Below the pieces are notes generated by a model that saw only the letters and a list, made by a program, of their open reading frames with translations, did no database searches and was not told the DNA's origin. From positions 1 through 6,029 of the forward strand of contig DASVWG010000273.1 in the NCBI GenBank assembly GCA_036389695.1: a stretch of 6,029 nt of DNA. Reading direction: 5' to 3'. This DNA is from JALZHR01 sp036389695 (GTDB lineage: Bacteria > Acidobacteriota > Blastocatellia > Pyrinomonadales > Pyrinomonadaceae). Of the stretch, positions 1 to 6,029 are shown in pieces; positions within the stretch are counted from its first letter, which is position 1, and each line of letters begins with the position of its first letter. Position numbers and translations under genes: made by a program.

Positions 1-22
1 AACCGACGACAAGTTAAATCCA

Positions 23-46
23 TTAGCATTTGAGGGGAAATGCTAA
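23..46. repeat. Perfect 9-bp inverted repeat (stem P2 of the leader)
   Basis: TTAGCATTT at 23-31 is the exact reverse complement of AAATGCTAA at 38-46, separated by the purine-rich loop GAGGGG. No T tract follows it directly on either strand, so by itself it is not an intrinsic terminator. It may act as part of the larger fold or as a protein-binding operator. Confidence 0.75.
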
Positions 47-56
47 AAGCCGAAGA

Positions 57-83
57 ATTTGCAGATTTATTATTTGCAGATTT
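57..83. repeat. Two direct copies of ATTTGCAGATTT
   Basis: The 12-mer occurs at 57-68 and again at 72-83, a start-to-start distance of 15 bp. The motif is partly self-complementary (GCAGAT against ATTTGC with a G·T pair), so the two copies also pair with each other as the distal part of stem P3. It could be a tandem regulator-binding site or only a consequence of the RNA fold. Confidence 0.7.
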
Positions 84-152
84 CCGGCGCGGGTTTAATG
101 CGTCGTTTTTTGTTTGAAATGAAGCTCTTGAACCAAGTAAAGCTCTGCCATT

Positions 153-158
153 AAGGAG
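153..158 (+). promoter_or_regulatory. Ribosome binding site of the TPR–CHAT gene
   Basis: AAGGAG lies 10 nt before the ATG at 169. An in-frame TGA at 115-117 and the absence of another ATG between it and 169 fix the start, which also gives a complete signal peptide. Confidence 0.8.
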
Positions 159-168
159 TCCAAAGCAT

Positions 169-3100
169 ATGAAATCGCTCAAAACATTTTACCGGATAAC
201 TTTAACCGTCATATTACTGTTTGCGACGAGCAATTTGTTCGGCGCGTTTGCAAATGCCGCTCAACGACGACGCGCTGACGAACAAAAGTTTCTTCAGACA
301 AGTATCGATGACGATATAACACTTACATTAGGCAAGCCAATCGAGCGGAGTCTCGCCGGAAACGAAGCGCATTCCTACAAAATCCTTCTCGCCGCCAATC
401 AATATCTGCACGTCGTCGTCGAGCAGCGCGGCATTGACGTCGTCGTCACGCTATTTGCGCCGGACGGCAAAAAAATCGCGGAAGTCGACAGCCCGAACGG
501 AACGCAGGGAAAAGAGCCGCTTTCGATTGTCGCGGAAACGGCGGGAAATTATCGTCTGGAAATTCGCTCTCCCGAACCGAAAGCCGCCCCGGGAAGCTAT
601 GAAGCAAAGATTGCCGAGTTAAGAGTCGCCACCGCACAGGATAAAAAGTCAACTCTCGCCGCGAAGCTAAATGCCGATGCCCTCCTGAAGATAAATGAAG
701 GAACAGCCGTAGCCATGCAAGCCGCGCTTACGATTTATCAAGAATCGATGCAGCTCTGGCGCGAGTTGAAAAATGCTTCAATGGAAGCCGAAACGCTTGA
801 TAATATCGGGACTATTTACAGCAATCTGGGCGAGAAGCAGAAAGCGCTGGATTATTACAATCAAGCCCTGGTAATAGAACAGGCGTTAGGCGCGCGCGAT
901 AAAGAAGCTGCCGTTCTCTCGAATATCGGTGTGGTTCTCAGCGACCTGGGCGAGAATCAAAAAGCATTGGATTTTTACCGCCGGACACTGGCAATCCAAA
1001 GGGAAACTGGTAACACGAGCGGAGAAAACATTACTCTCAACAATATCGGTATCATCTATGATGATTTGGGCGAAAAGCTCAAAGCGCTCGAATACTACCT
1101 TCAATCGCTTGCAAGCACGCGAGAAGCCAGCGACCGCCGAAGCGAGGCAATTACGTTGAATAATATCGGCGTAGTATATAAGGACTTAGGCGAAAGCCAG
1201 AAAGCGCTCGATTATTACAATCAAGCCCTGCGCCTGAGGCTGGAAATCGGCGACCAGCGAGGTCAGGCTCAAACGCTGAATAATATCGGCAGGATTTATA
1301 ATGATTTAGGTGAACCGGAAAAGGCGCTGGAATATTACAATCAATCTCTTTCGCTCCGGCGAAAAGTCGGCGATCGACGCGGCGAAGCCATTACATTAAG
1401 TAACATTGGTGTAATCTATAATAATTTAGGCGAAAATCAGAAGGCGCTCGATTATTTCAAACTTGCTCTCCCGCTCGGACAAGCCGTCGGAAACCGGCAG
1501 GGCGAAGCATTTACGCTAAACAGCCTATGTGTGATTTACAACAAACTGGGCAAGCAACAAATTACACTCGATTATTGCAATCAGGCTTTAACTCTCTTTC
1601 AAGCTGTCGGTAATCGTTTAGGGGAAGCTAATGTTCTTAATAATATCGGTAAGGTTTATGATGATTTAGGCGAGAAACAAAAAGCGTTTAACTATTACAG
1701 TCAAGCATTGACCCTCGCGCGCGCAGTCGGCGACAAATCTGAAGAAGCTATCATCCTCTACAATATCGCACGCTACGAACGTAATCGCGGTGACCTCATT
1801 ACAGCCCTGGCTCAGAGCGAATCCGCGCTCGGCATCATCGAATCTTTGCGAATAAAAGTTGCCAGCCCGGAGCTGCGTGCTTCCTACTTTGCTTCATCAC
1901 AGGATTATTACCAATTCTATATTGATTTGCTGATGCGTCTGCACAAACAGCATCCGGAAAAAGGTTTTGACGCGAAGGCTTTGCAAGCGAGCGAAAGGGC
2001 GCGGGCGCGTTCCCTGCTGGAAACTCTGGCGGAAGCGAGCGCGGATATCCGGCAGGGCGTCGACCCGGTTTTGCTTGAGCGCGAACGCTCCGTTCAGCAG
2101 TTGCTTGCCGGAAAATCCGAGCGACTGACGCGGATTTCAAATGACGAGCGATTAAAGGCGCAGAAACCCGCCGCCGAGAAGGAAGTTAACGAATTGCTGG
2201 CGCAATACCAGGACATTCAAGCGCAGATTCGCGTTAAAAGCCCGCGTTATGCGGCGTTGACGCAGCCCGTTCCGTCGGATTTGACGCAGATACAGGGACT
2301 TCTCGATAAAGACACGGTGCTGCTTGAATATGCTCTCGGCGAAGAACGAAGCTACTTGTGGCTGGTCACTCAACAGTCGCTCAAAAGTTACGAATTGCCG
2401 AAACGCGTATTGATTGAAGAATCCGCCAACCGTCTGCTTGAAACAATCACTATCCAAAACAATGCGCCGGTTAGCAATAACGCGGAATATCTCAAGCAGC
2501 AGGCGCTCGTCAAACAGACAAGAGCGGATTTTCCGCGAGCCGCCGCCGAATTGAGCAAAACGCTGCTCGGACAAATCGCTGCTGAAATCGAAGGCAGGCG
2601 GTTGTTGATTGTCGGCGACGGCGTGCTGCAATACGTTCCGTTTGCCGCCTTGCCCAAACCCGTTCCGGTGAACGGCAAAATGAGTGCCGGCGAAGCGTTG
2701 ACGGCTTCCAGCGAAATTGTCAGCCTGCCGTCGGCTTCGACTCTGGCTGCGCTGCGACGCGAAGAAGGCGCGCGCCCGCCGCGCAAACCTTATACGAAGA
2801 CGGTCGCCGTCTTTGCCGACCCGGTTTTTGATGCCGACGACGTTCGGGTTTCCTCCGTCGTAAAAAGCAGCAAAGCGCAAAGCCCGACAACTACGACGCT
2901 CCCGGAAGCTCAAAAACCGGATAGCCGCGTGCCGCCCGCAGAGCCGGAAAACCCGGTGCCGCGCCCGGCGAAAGAGGTCGGAATGAATAATCGCGCAGTG
3001 CTCAGACGATTACTGGCGAGCAAGGATGAAGCCGAAGCGATTCGTGCCGTTGCGCCGACCGGACAAACGACTTTACTGATGAATTTCGACGCCAGCCGCG

Positions 3101-3606
3101 AGCGCGTCATGACGAGTAATCTTGCCGAATACCGTATTGTTCATTTCGCTACTCACGGTCTGCTCAACGAAGAAAACCCGGAACTGTCCGGCGTAGTTTT
3201 TTCACTGGTCGATAAACAGGGCAAACCGCAAAACGGCTTTCTTCGCCTGCACGAAATTTTCAACCTGAGCTTACCGGTCGAGATGGTGGTTTTGAGCGCG
3301 TGCCAGACCGGTTTGGGAAAAAAAATCAAGGGTGAAGGTCTGGTCGGTCTGACGCGCGGCTTTATGTATGCGGGCGCGCCGCGCGTCGTCGCCAGCCTCT
3401 GGGCGGTAGACGATACGGCGACGAAGGAGTTAATGCGGATTTTTTATCAAAAAATGCTCCGCGAAAAATTATCTCCGGCGGCGGCGCTGCGGGCGGCGCA
3501 AAATGAGATGCGCGAGCATAAAATCGAAAGATTTCGGCTGCCTATACACTGGTCGGGTTTTATCCTGCAGGGCGAATGGCGGGATACGGCGCCTGACAGA
3601 AATTGA
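169..3606 (+). CDS. Exported PPC–TPR–CHAT caspase-like protein
   Basis: This 1145-residue protein is predicted to be a periplasmic or secreted cysteine peptidase of the CHAT family (caspase/separase fold), with TPRs for partner recognition. Residues 1-30 form a signal peptide: basic start, hydrophobic stretch about 10-27, and a likely cut after Ala-Asn-Ala. There is no lipobox Cys. Residues about 50-150 look like a PPC-type beta domain ('LAGNEAHSYKILL', 'AGNYRLEI'). Nine 40-residue TPR units fill 205-564, and a charged helical region follows with the family motif 'SERARARSLLETLAEA' (608-623). The CHAT domain spans about 705-1140. Its catalytic His is H996 in HFATHG and its Cys is C1045 in LSACQTG; the GEGLVGLTRGFMYAGAPRVV block and the closing 'HWSGFILQGEW' are intact. 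A Pro-rich insert (about 893-943) interrupts the domain. The gene leads a probable operon with a sigma-like and a membrane regulator. Domain calls are firm; the substrate is unknown. Confidence 0.95.
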   Translation: MKSLKTFYRITLTVILLFATSNLFGAFANAAQRRRADEQKFLQTSIDDDITLTLGKPIERSLAGNEAHSYKILLAANQYLHVVVEQRGIDVVVTLFAPDGKKIAEVDSPNGTQGKEPLSIVAETAGNYRLEIRSPEPKAAPGSYEAKIAELRVATAQDKKSTLAAKLNADALLKINEGTAVAMQAALTIYQESMQLWRELKNASMEAETLDNIGTIYSNLGEKQKALDYYNQALVIEQALGARDKEAAVLSNIGVVLSDLGENQKALDFYRRTLAIQRETGNTSGENITLNNIGIIYDDLGEKLKALEYYLQSLASTREASDRRSEAITLNNIGVVYKDLGESQKALDYYNQALRLRLEIGDQRGQAQTLNNIGRIYNDLGEPEKALEYYNQSLSLRRKVGDRRGEAITLSNIGVIYNNLGENQKALDYFKLALPLGQAVGNRQGEAFTLNSLCVIYNKLGKQQITLDYCNQALTLFQAVGNRLGEANVLNNIGKVYDDLGEKQKAFNYYSQALTLARAVGDKSEEAIILYNIARYERNRGDLITALAQSESALGIIESLRIKVASPELRASYFASSQDYYQFYIDLLMRLHKQHPEKGFDAKALQASERARARSLLETLAEASADIRQGVDPVLLERERSVQQLLAGKSERLTRISNDERLKAQKPAAEKEVNELLAQYQDIQAQIRVKSPRYAALTQPVPSDLTQIQGLLDKDTVLLEYALGEERSYLWLVTQQSLKSYELPKRVLIEESANRLLETITIQNNAPVSNNAEYLKQQALVKQTRADFPRAAAELSKTLLGQIAAEIEGRRLLIVGDGVLQYVPFAALPKPVPVNGKMSAGEALTASSEIVSLPSASTLAALRREEGARPPRKPYTKTVAVFADPVFDADDVRVSSVVKSSKAQSPTTTTLPEAQKPDSRVPPAEPENPVPRPAKEVGMNNRAVLRRLLASKDEAEAIRAVAPTGQTTLLMNFDASRERVMTSNLAEYRIVHFATHGLLNEENPELSGVVFSLVDKQGKPQNGFLRLHEIFNLSLPVEMVVLSACQTGLGKKIKGEGLVGLTRGFMYAGAPRVVASLWAVDDTATKELMRIFYQKMLREKLSPAAALRAAQNEMREHKIERFRLPIHWSGFILQGEWRDTAPDRN
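781..1860 (+). repeat. Nine tandem 120-bp units encoding TPRs
   Basis: The units start at 781, 901, 1021, 1141, 1261, 1381, 1501, 1621 and 1741, exactly 120 bp apart with no insertion or deletion. Each encodes 40 residues on the pattern 'GEA.TLNNIG.IYNDLGE', then 'KALDYYNQAL' and 'VGDRR', the kinesin-light-chain-like TPR type. Some pairs remain nearly identical in DNA: 841-870 and 1201-1230 differ at one base in 30. Units 7 (1501-1620) and 9 (1741-1860) have drifted most. A partial, non-consensus helical unit precedes the array at about residues 165-204. Confidence 0.95.
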
Positions 3607-3641
3607 TTAAATTTTTGCCGAGATAAAAGGCTGGTTTAAAA

Positions 3642-4706
3642 ATGAGTACCGATATGTCCTTTTCCCTCAACAGACTGCTCGATTGGCTCGACAGCGATTC
3701 TGTTAAAGGCGATGAAAGGTATCTTCAATTTCACAAGGAATTGGTTGCTTATCTGGAGCCTCGCGGAGCACATACCGTTGCCGAAGACCTCGCCGACGAA
3801 GCTCTCAATCGGGTTGACGAACGGCTGGCGAGCTCCCTGCTCAATGAACATTACAACTCGACGGAAATCAAAGACGTTCCCGATTTGTGCCGGATTCTGA
3901 CCGGGGAAGGCGCGAGAAATTCACCCGGCTTAAGCAAAAGAATTTGGAGTCTCTTATCGCCCGCCGACCAATCTCTCGTCGCCACTATCGCGCGCGGGGG
4001 AACATTCGACCGCTCCCAAAGAAAGCGGCTCAGCGAAGCCCTGAACGATATTTTGCGCCGCCGCGACTTTTACCGCGCGGAGGATTTCAACCCGTCCGTT
4101 TTTCGCCGGGACGCGACAATAAATTTTTTAACCGAAAGGATTGAGGCTGATATTGCTCGCGGCTTGACGCAGTTAGCCGAAAGCGAAATCGAAAGATTTA
4201 ATCGCCGCCTGCTCGACGCCGCTTATCCGCAAATAATTAAAATCAATCTCGCCGACACGCCCGACGCGAAAAAGCTGGCGCGATGCAAGAACTATGCGGG
4301 CAAAGTTTTACTGGAATATCTAAAACAGCCGCACGTTTTCAAGCCGTCAATCAAAGAGCCGGACGAATCAGAAACGAATGCCGCGAATGCGGAAAATCCG
4401 CTTGATACTATCGTCGAAAAAGAAGACGAAGATAAAAACCGGCAAAGGCTGGCGTGTCTCAGAGAATGTAAAAGCGTGAAATTATCGCCGCGCGACCAGG
4501 CGGTGCTGGACTTGTATTATACCGGAATAATAATCCGCTCGCCGGAAGACGAGCCTCTTTCAGATCCGGAAATAAGGCTTGTCAGGAAAAGGCTCGCCGA
4601 GAAATTCGGCGTCACGCCGGAGACAATCCGGACAATCGCGCATCGACGTAAAGAGATGGTCTTACAATGTATTAATAGATGTATGAAGCGGCAGGAAAAA
4701 AATTGA
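3642..4706 (+). CDS. Sigma-70-like transcription factor with a large internal insertion
   Basis: This 354-residue cytoplasmic protein looks like an ECF-type sigma factor that would direct RNA polymerase to particular promoters. Residues 9-62 contain 'LLDWLDSDS' and 'AEDLADEALNRVDERL', resembling the start of sigma region 2 in acidobacterial homologues. Residues 215-228 ('CKNYAGKVLLEYLK') resemble the end of that region ('YGVAKNVFLEYLR' in relatives as I remember them). The roughly 125 residues between do not fit a sigma factor. An acidic linker (about 235-265) leads to a region-4-like helix-turn-helix: 'LSPRDQAVLDLYYTG' (281-295) and 'RLAEKFGVTPETIRTIAHRR' (317-336), then a Cys-containing tail 'QCINRC'. 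Simple ECF factors are about 200 residues, so this one is unusually long. The start has a weak AAAAGG site (3625-3630) 11 nt upstream and an in-frame TAA at 3624-3626. It lies 35 bp after the CHAT gene. It could instead be a DNA-binding regulator that no longer binds polymerase. Confidence 0.7.
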   Translation: MSTDMSFSLNRLLDWLDSDSVKGDERYLQFHKELVAYLEPRGAHTVAEDLADEALNRVDERLASSLLNEHYNSTEIKDVPDLCRILTGEGARNSPGLSKRIWSLLSPADQSLVATIARGGTFDRSQRKRLSEALNDILRRRDFYRAEDFNPSVFRRDATINFLTERIEADIARGLTQLAESEIERFNRRLLDAAYPQIIKINLADTPDAKKLARCKNYAGKVLLEYLKQPHVFKPSIKEPDESETNAANAENPLDTIVEKEDEDKNRQRLACLRECKSVKLSPRDQAVLDLYYTGIIIRSPEDEPLSDPEIRLVRKRLAEKFGVTPETIRTIAHRRKEMVLQCINRCMKRQEKN

Positions 4707-4722
4707 AACAATATCGCGCTTT

Positions 4723-4740
4723 GTCGTCATAGAAGACGGC
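4723..4740 (+). other. Small hairpin between the sigma-like and membrane-protein genes
   Basis: Positions 4723-4728 pair with 4735-4740 (six pairs, one T·G) around the loop ATAGAA. No T tract follows, so it is not a terminator. It lies just before the AGAGGAA ribosome binding site (4754-4760) and could affect mRNA stability or translation of the last gene, or be chance. Confidence 0.3.
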
Positions 4741-4768
4741 GGAGCTGTACGATAGAGGAAATTCATCG

Positions 4769-5947
4769 ATGACCGTGAAACAAAAAAATGAATGGAGCGA
4801 GCCGTATCTGCGAGACGATTTACCGGCGGAAGAACACGAACGGCACGCGGCGGAATTAAAAGCCAACCCCGATTTGCTCCGCGAGCTGCTGCAGATTAAA
4901 TCACCGGCAGACGAGGAGCAGGCGGCGGCGTTATTGTTCAACGAATTCGGCGCGGCGGAGCAAAACCGGCTCGACGAGCGGTTGAGAAGATATTTGCTGC
5001 GCGACCCGGCGTTTGAAGATGAAGAAATCGCTCAGCTTGAAGAATTGATGCTTGACGACGAACGATATTTCGACCGGATGATGTTAGTCGAAAGCGAGCT
5101 GATGGAAGATTATTTGCGCAGCGCGCTCACGGCGGACGAAAAGAAGAGATTTAAAGAGTTTTTCCTGATTACGCCGGAACGCCGGGAGAAATTAGAATCC
5201 ATTAAAGCATTGATGGCTGATGCCGCTTTGGTCAAACCGCTTCTCAAGACTGAACCGGCATCTTTCTCGTGGCGGCAATCCCTGGCTGCCTTTATGCGCT
5301 TGCCAAACCTGCTTGCCGGAGCGGCAGCCGCCGTTCTTCTGTTTGTCGTTATCGGTGCGCTGTGGTGGCTCAGCCGGAGCGCTGAACGTCAGGGACCGTT
5401 GATTGTCACTGTGCCGGAGAATAAATCAACGCGAGACCCGAACCAGTCAAATATCTCGAACCAGCCCGTCAACACGCCCGAAACCGGCAACGTCTCGCCC
5501 GCAAAGACAACTCCGCAACCGGCAAAATCGCCGCCGGGTAATCAAGGGCGGAAACAGGCTGAATCCCCCGAACCGACTCCGGCTGCCAAGCCGCCCGTAA
5601 ATGTGCCGCGCGCCGTCGTTTTCGCTCTGGTCTCCGGCGTATCAAGAAGCGAGGGCAGCGCGGTCGAGAAAAAAATCGAAGCGAGCACAAAAGCCGTCGA
5701 GCTTCGACTTCGGCTCGACCTTGACCGTAAATACGATGATTACAGAATCGCCGTGCAGGATTCCGAAGGCAATGAGGTCGGACGAGGCGAGAAATTGAAA
5801 GCGAGCAGGAAAGACGGCTTGCCGACCGTGGTCGCCGCCTTGCCAGCCAAATCTTTTAAAGCCGGCGATTACACGGTCATCCTGAGCGGAGGAACAAAAG
5901 GCGCGTATCAGGAAGCGGCGCGATATTCTTTCAGAGTTCTCAAATAA
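4769..5947 (+). CDS. Single-pass membrane protein, putative anti-sigma-type regulator
   Basis: The 392-residue protein has a charged helical cytoplasmic part (1-180), one transmembrane helix (about 181-201, 'LLAGAAAAVLLFVVIGALWW'), a Pro/Asn/Ser-rich linker (about 205-280) and a C-terminal beta-rich periplasmic domain (281-392) with 'YDDYRIAVQDSEGNEVGRG', 'AGDYTVILSGG' and the end 'YSFRVLK'. The N-terminal part holds three loosely similar motifs beginning YLR/YLL (13-40, 75-102, 115-142); the last, 'YLRSALTADEKKRFKEFF' plus 'PERREKL', matches the N-terminus I associate with anti-sigma-like proteins of Acidobacteriota. The protein has no cysteine, so it lacks the zinc site of ZAS anti-sigma factors. 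Its place after a sigma-like gene supports an anti-sigma role, which is inferred. The start has AGAGGAA 8 nt upstream and an in-frame TAG at 4730-4732. It could also be a sensor or scaffold unrelated to sigma binding. Confidence 0.75.
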   Translation: MTVKQKNEWSEPYLRDDLPAEEHERHAAELKANPDLLRELLQIKSPADEEQAAALLFNEFGAAEQNRLDERLRRYLLRDPAFEDEEIAQLEELMLDDERYFDRMMLVESELMEDYLRSALTADEKKRFKEFFLITPERREKLESIKALMADAALVKPLLKTEPASFSWRQSLAAFMRLPNLLAGAAAAVLLFVVIGALWWLSRSAERQGPLIVTVPENKSTRDPNQSNISNQPVNTPETGNVSPAKTTPQPAKSPPGNQGRKQAESPEPTPAAKPPVNVPRAVVFALVSGVSRSEGSAVEKKIEASTKAVELRLRLDLDRKYDDYRIAVQDSEGNEVGRGEKLKASRKDGLPTVVAALPAKSFKAGDYTVILSGGTKGAYQEAARYSFRVLK

Positions 5948-5955
5948 GACAATCT

Positions 5956-5996
5956 CCGGCAATACTGCTCACGACGCGCTCCGTTACTTTTGCCGG
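5956..5996. repeat. 7-bp inverted repeat after the last gene
   Basis: CCGGCAA at 5956-5962 and TTGCCGG at 5990-5996 are exact reverse complements with a 27-nt loop. A second small GC stem (6002-6005 with 6010-6013) is followed by ATTTT (6014-6018). Either could contribute to transcript ending, but neither is a convincing intrinsic terminator. Nothing else is recognisable in the final 82 bp. Confidence 0.3.
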
Positions 5997-6029
5997 TACG
6001 CGCGGAATCCCGCATTTTCGCCATTAACG

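Larger units (their letters stand above)
4..111 (+). promoter_or_regulatory. Candidate structured leader RNA: three-way junction followed by T6
   Basis: Hand folding pairs almost all of this stretch. Stem P1 pairs 4-8 with 101-105 and 13-21 with 91-99 (including T·G wobbles). Stem P2 pairs 23-31 with 38-46, a perfect 9-bp stem with loop GAGGGG. Stem P3 pairs 49-56 with 81-88 (one A·C mismatch) and continues as 58-66 with 72-80, with A57 bulged and loop TTATT. Only A22, A47-A48 and G89-C90 are left in the junction. Six T residues (106-111) follow the outer stem directly. The element ends 57 bp before the gene 1 start codon. It could be an attenuator or other cis-regulator of the operon, the terminator or small RNA of an upstream transcript, or a dispersed palindromic repeat. 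I do not recognise it as a known riboswitch class, and no energy calculation was made. Confidence 0.5.

Noticed and set aside
4..105. Integron attC site, since GTTAAAT (13-19) faces GTTTAAT (93-99) at the ends of a folded element
   Set aside because: The order is wrong: attC has RYYYAAC at the 5' end and GTTRRRY at the 3' end, and neither strand gives that pair. No integrase or cassette gene is nearby.
4..111. Hammerhead ribozyme as an explanation for the three-way junction
   Set aside because: The conserved CUGANGA core is missing on both strands.
114..142. Sigma-70 promoter with TTGAAA (114-119)
   Set aside because: At 16-18 bp spacing only GTAAAG/TAAAGC-like sequence is found, with no TATAAT-like box. 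The real promoter may be upstream of the window or use another consensus.
169..261. Lipoprotein signal peptide for the CHAT protein
   Set aside because: There is no cysteine in the signal region; the Ala-Asn-Ala end fits ordinary signal peptidase I.
2152..2913. 253-codon minus-strand open frame opposite the CHAT gene
   Set aside because: It lies wholly within the strongly supported CHAT coding region; its translation is Arg/Phe/Gln-rich without a recognisable domain, as expected for an antisense shadow.
169..5947. Type III-E CRISPR (Craspase) locus, because a TPR–CHAT gene lies beside a sigma-like gene
   Set aside because: No CRISPR array, no Cas7-11/gRAMP and no Cas1 are in the window, and the CHAT protein has a signal peptide and PPC domain that Craspase TPR–CHAT lacks. 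Only the regulatory logic is comparable.
6002..6018. Intrinsic terminator for the operon (GCGG/CCGC stem then ATTTT)
   Set aside because: The stem is only 4 bp and the T tract is 4 bases interrupted from the stem by A; too weak to call.

Overview
The window carries three genes on the plus strand with short gaps (35 and 62 bp), so they probably form one operon. In order they are: an exported TPR–CHAT (caspase-like) protein at 169-3606, a sigma-70-like transcription factor with a large internal insertion at 3642-4706, and a single-pass membrane protein at 4769-5947 whose cytoplasmic part resembles anti-sigma-type regulators. No transposase, integrase, tRNA, rRNA or CRISPR array is visible. Base composition looks roughly balanced, with a more AT-rich TPR stretch and a more GC-rich CHAT stretch.

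The architecture suggests a Gram-negative bacterium, most likely Acidobacteriota of the Blastocatellia/Pyrinomonadaceae type. There, PPC–TPR–CHAT proteins often sit next to sigma factors with the 'AEDLADE..NR' and 'LLEYL' motifs and next to small membrane proteins with an 'ERR' helical N-terminus and a C-terminal 'Y.FRV' beta domain. This placement comes from family memory, not from a marker gene. Filamentous cyanobacteria also carry similar TPR–CHAT genes.

Region 1-168 is a non-coding leader. Positions 4-105 can fold into a tight three-way junction that is followed at once by six T residues (106-111). An AAGGAG ribosome binding site then precedes gene 1. The only other non-coding stretches are the two intergenic gaps and the last 82 bp.

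Taken together, the genes could form a proteolysis-controlled sigma switch. The CHAT protease is predicted to be periplasmic, the membrane protein would hold the sigma-like protein at the inner membrane through its cytoplasmic domain, and its proline-rich periplasmic linker could receive a signal or a cut. The logic resembles type III-E CRISPR, where a TPR–CHAT protease cleaves a protein that restrains a sigma factor, but here there is no CRISPR component and the compartments differ. The domain assignments are well supported; the circuit is inference.
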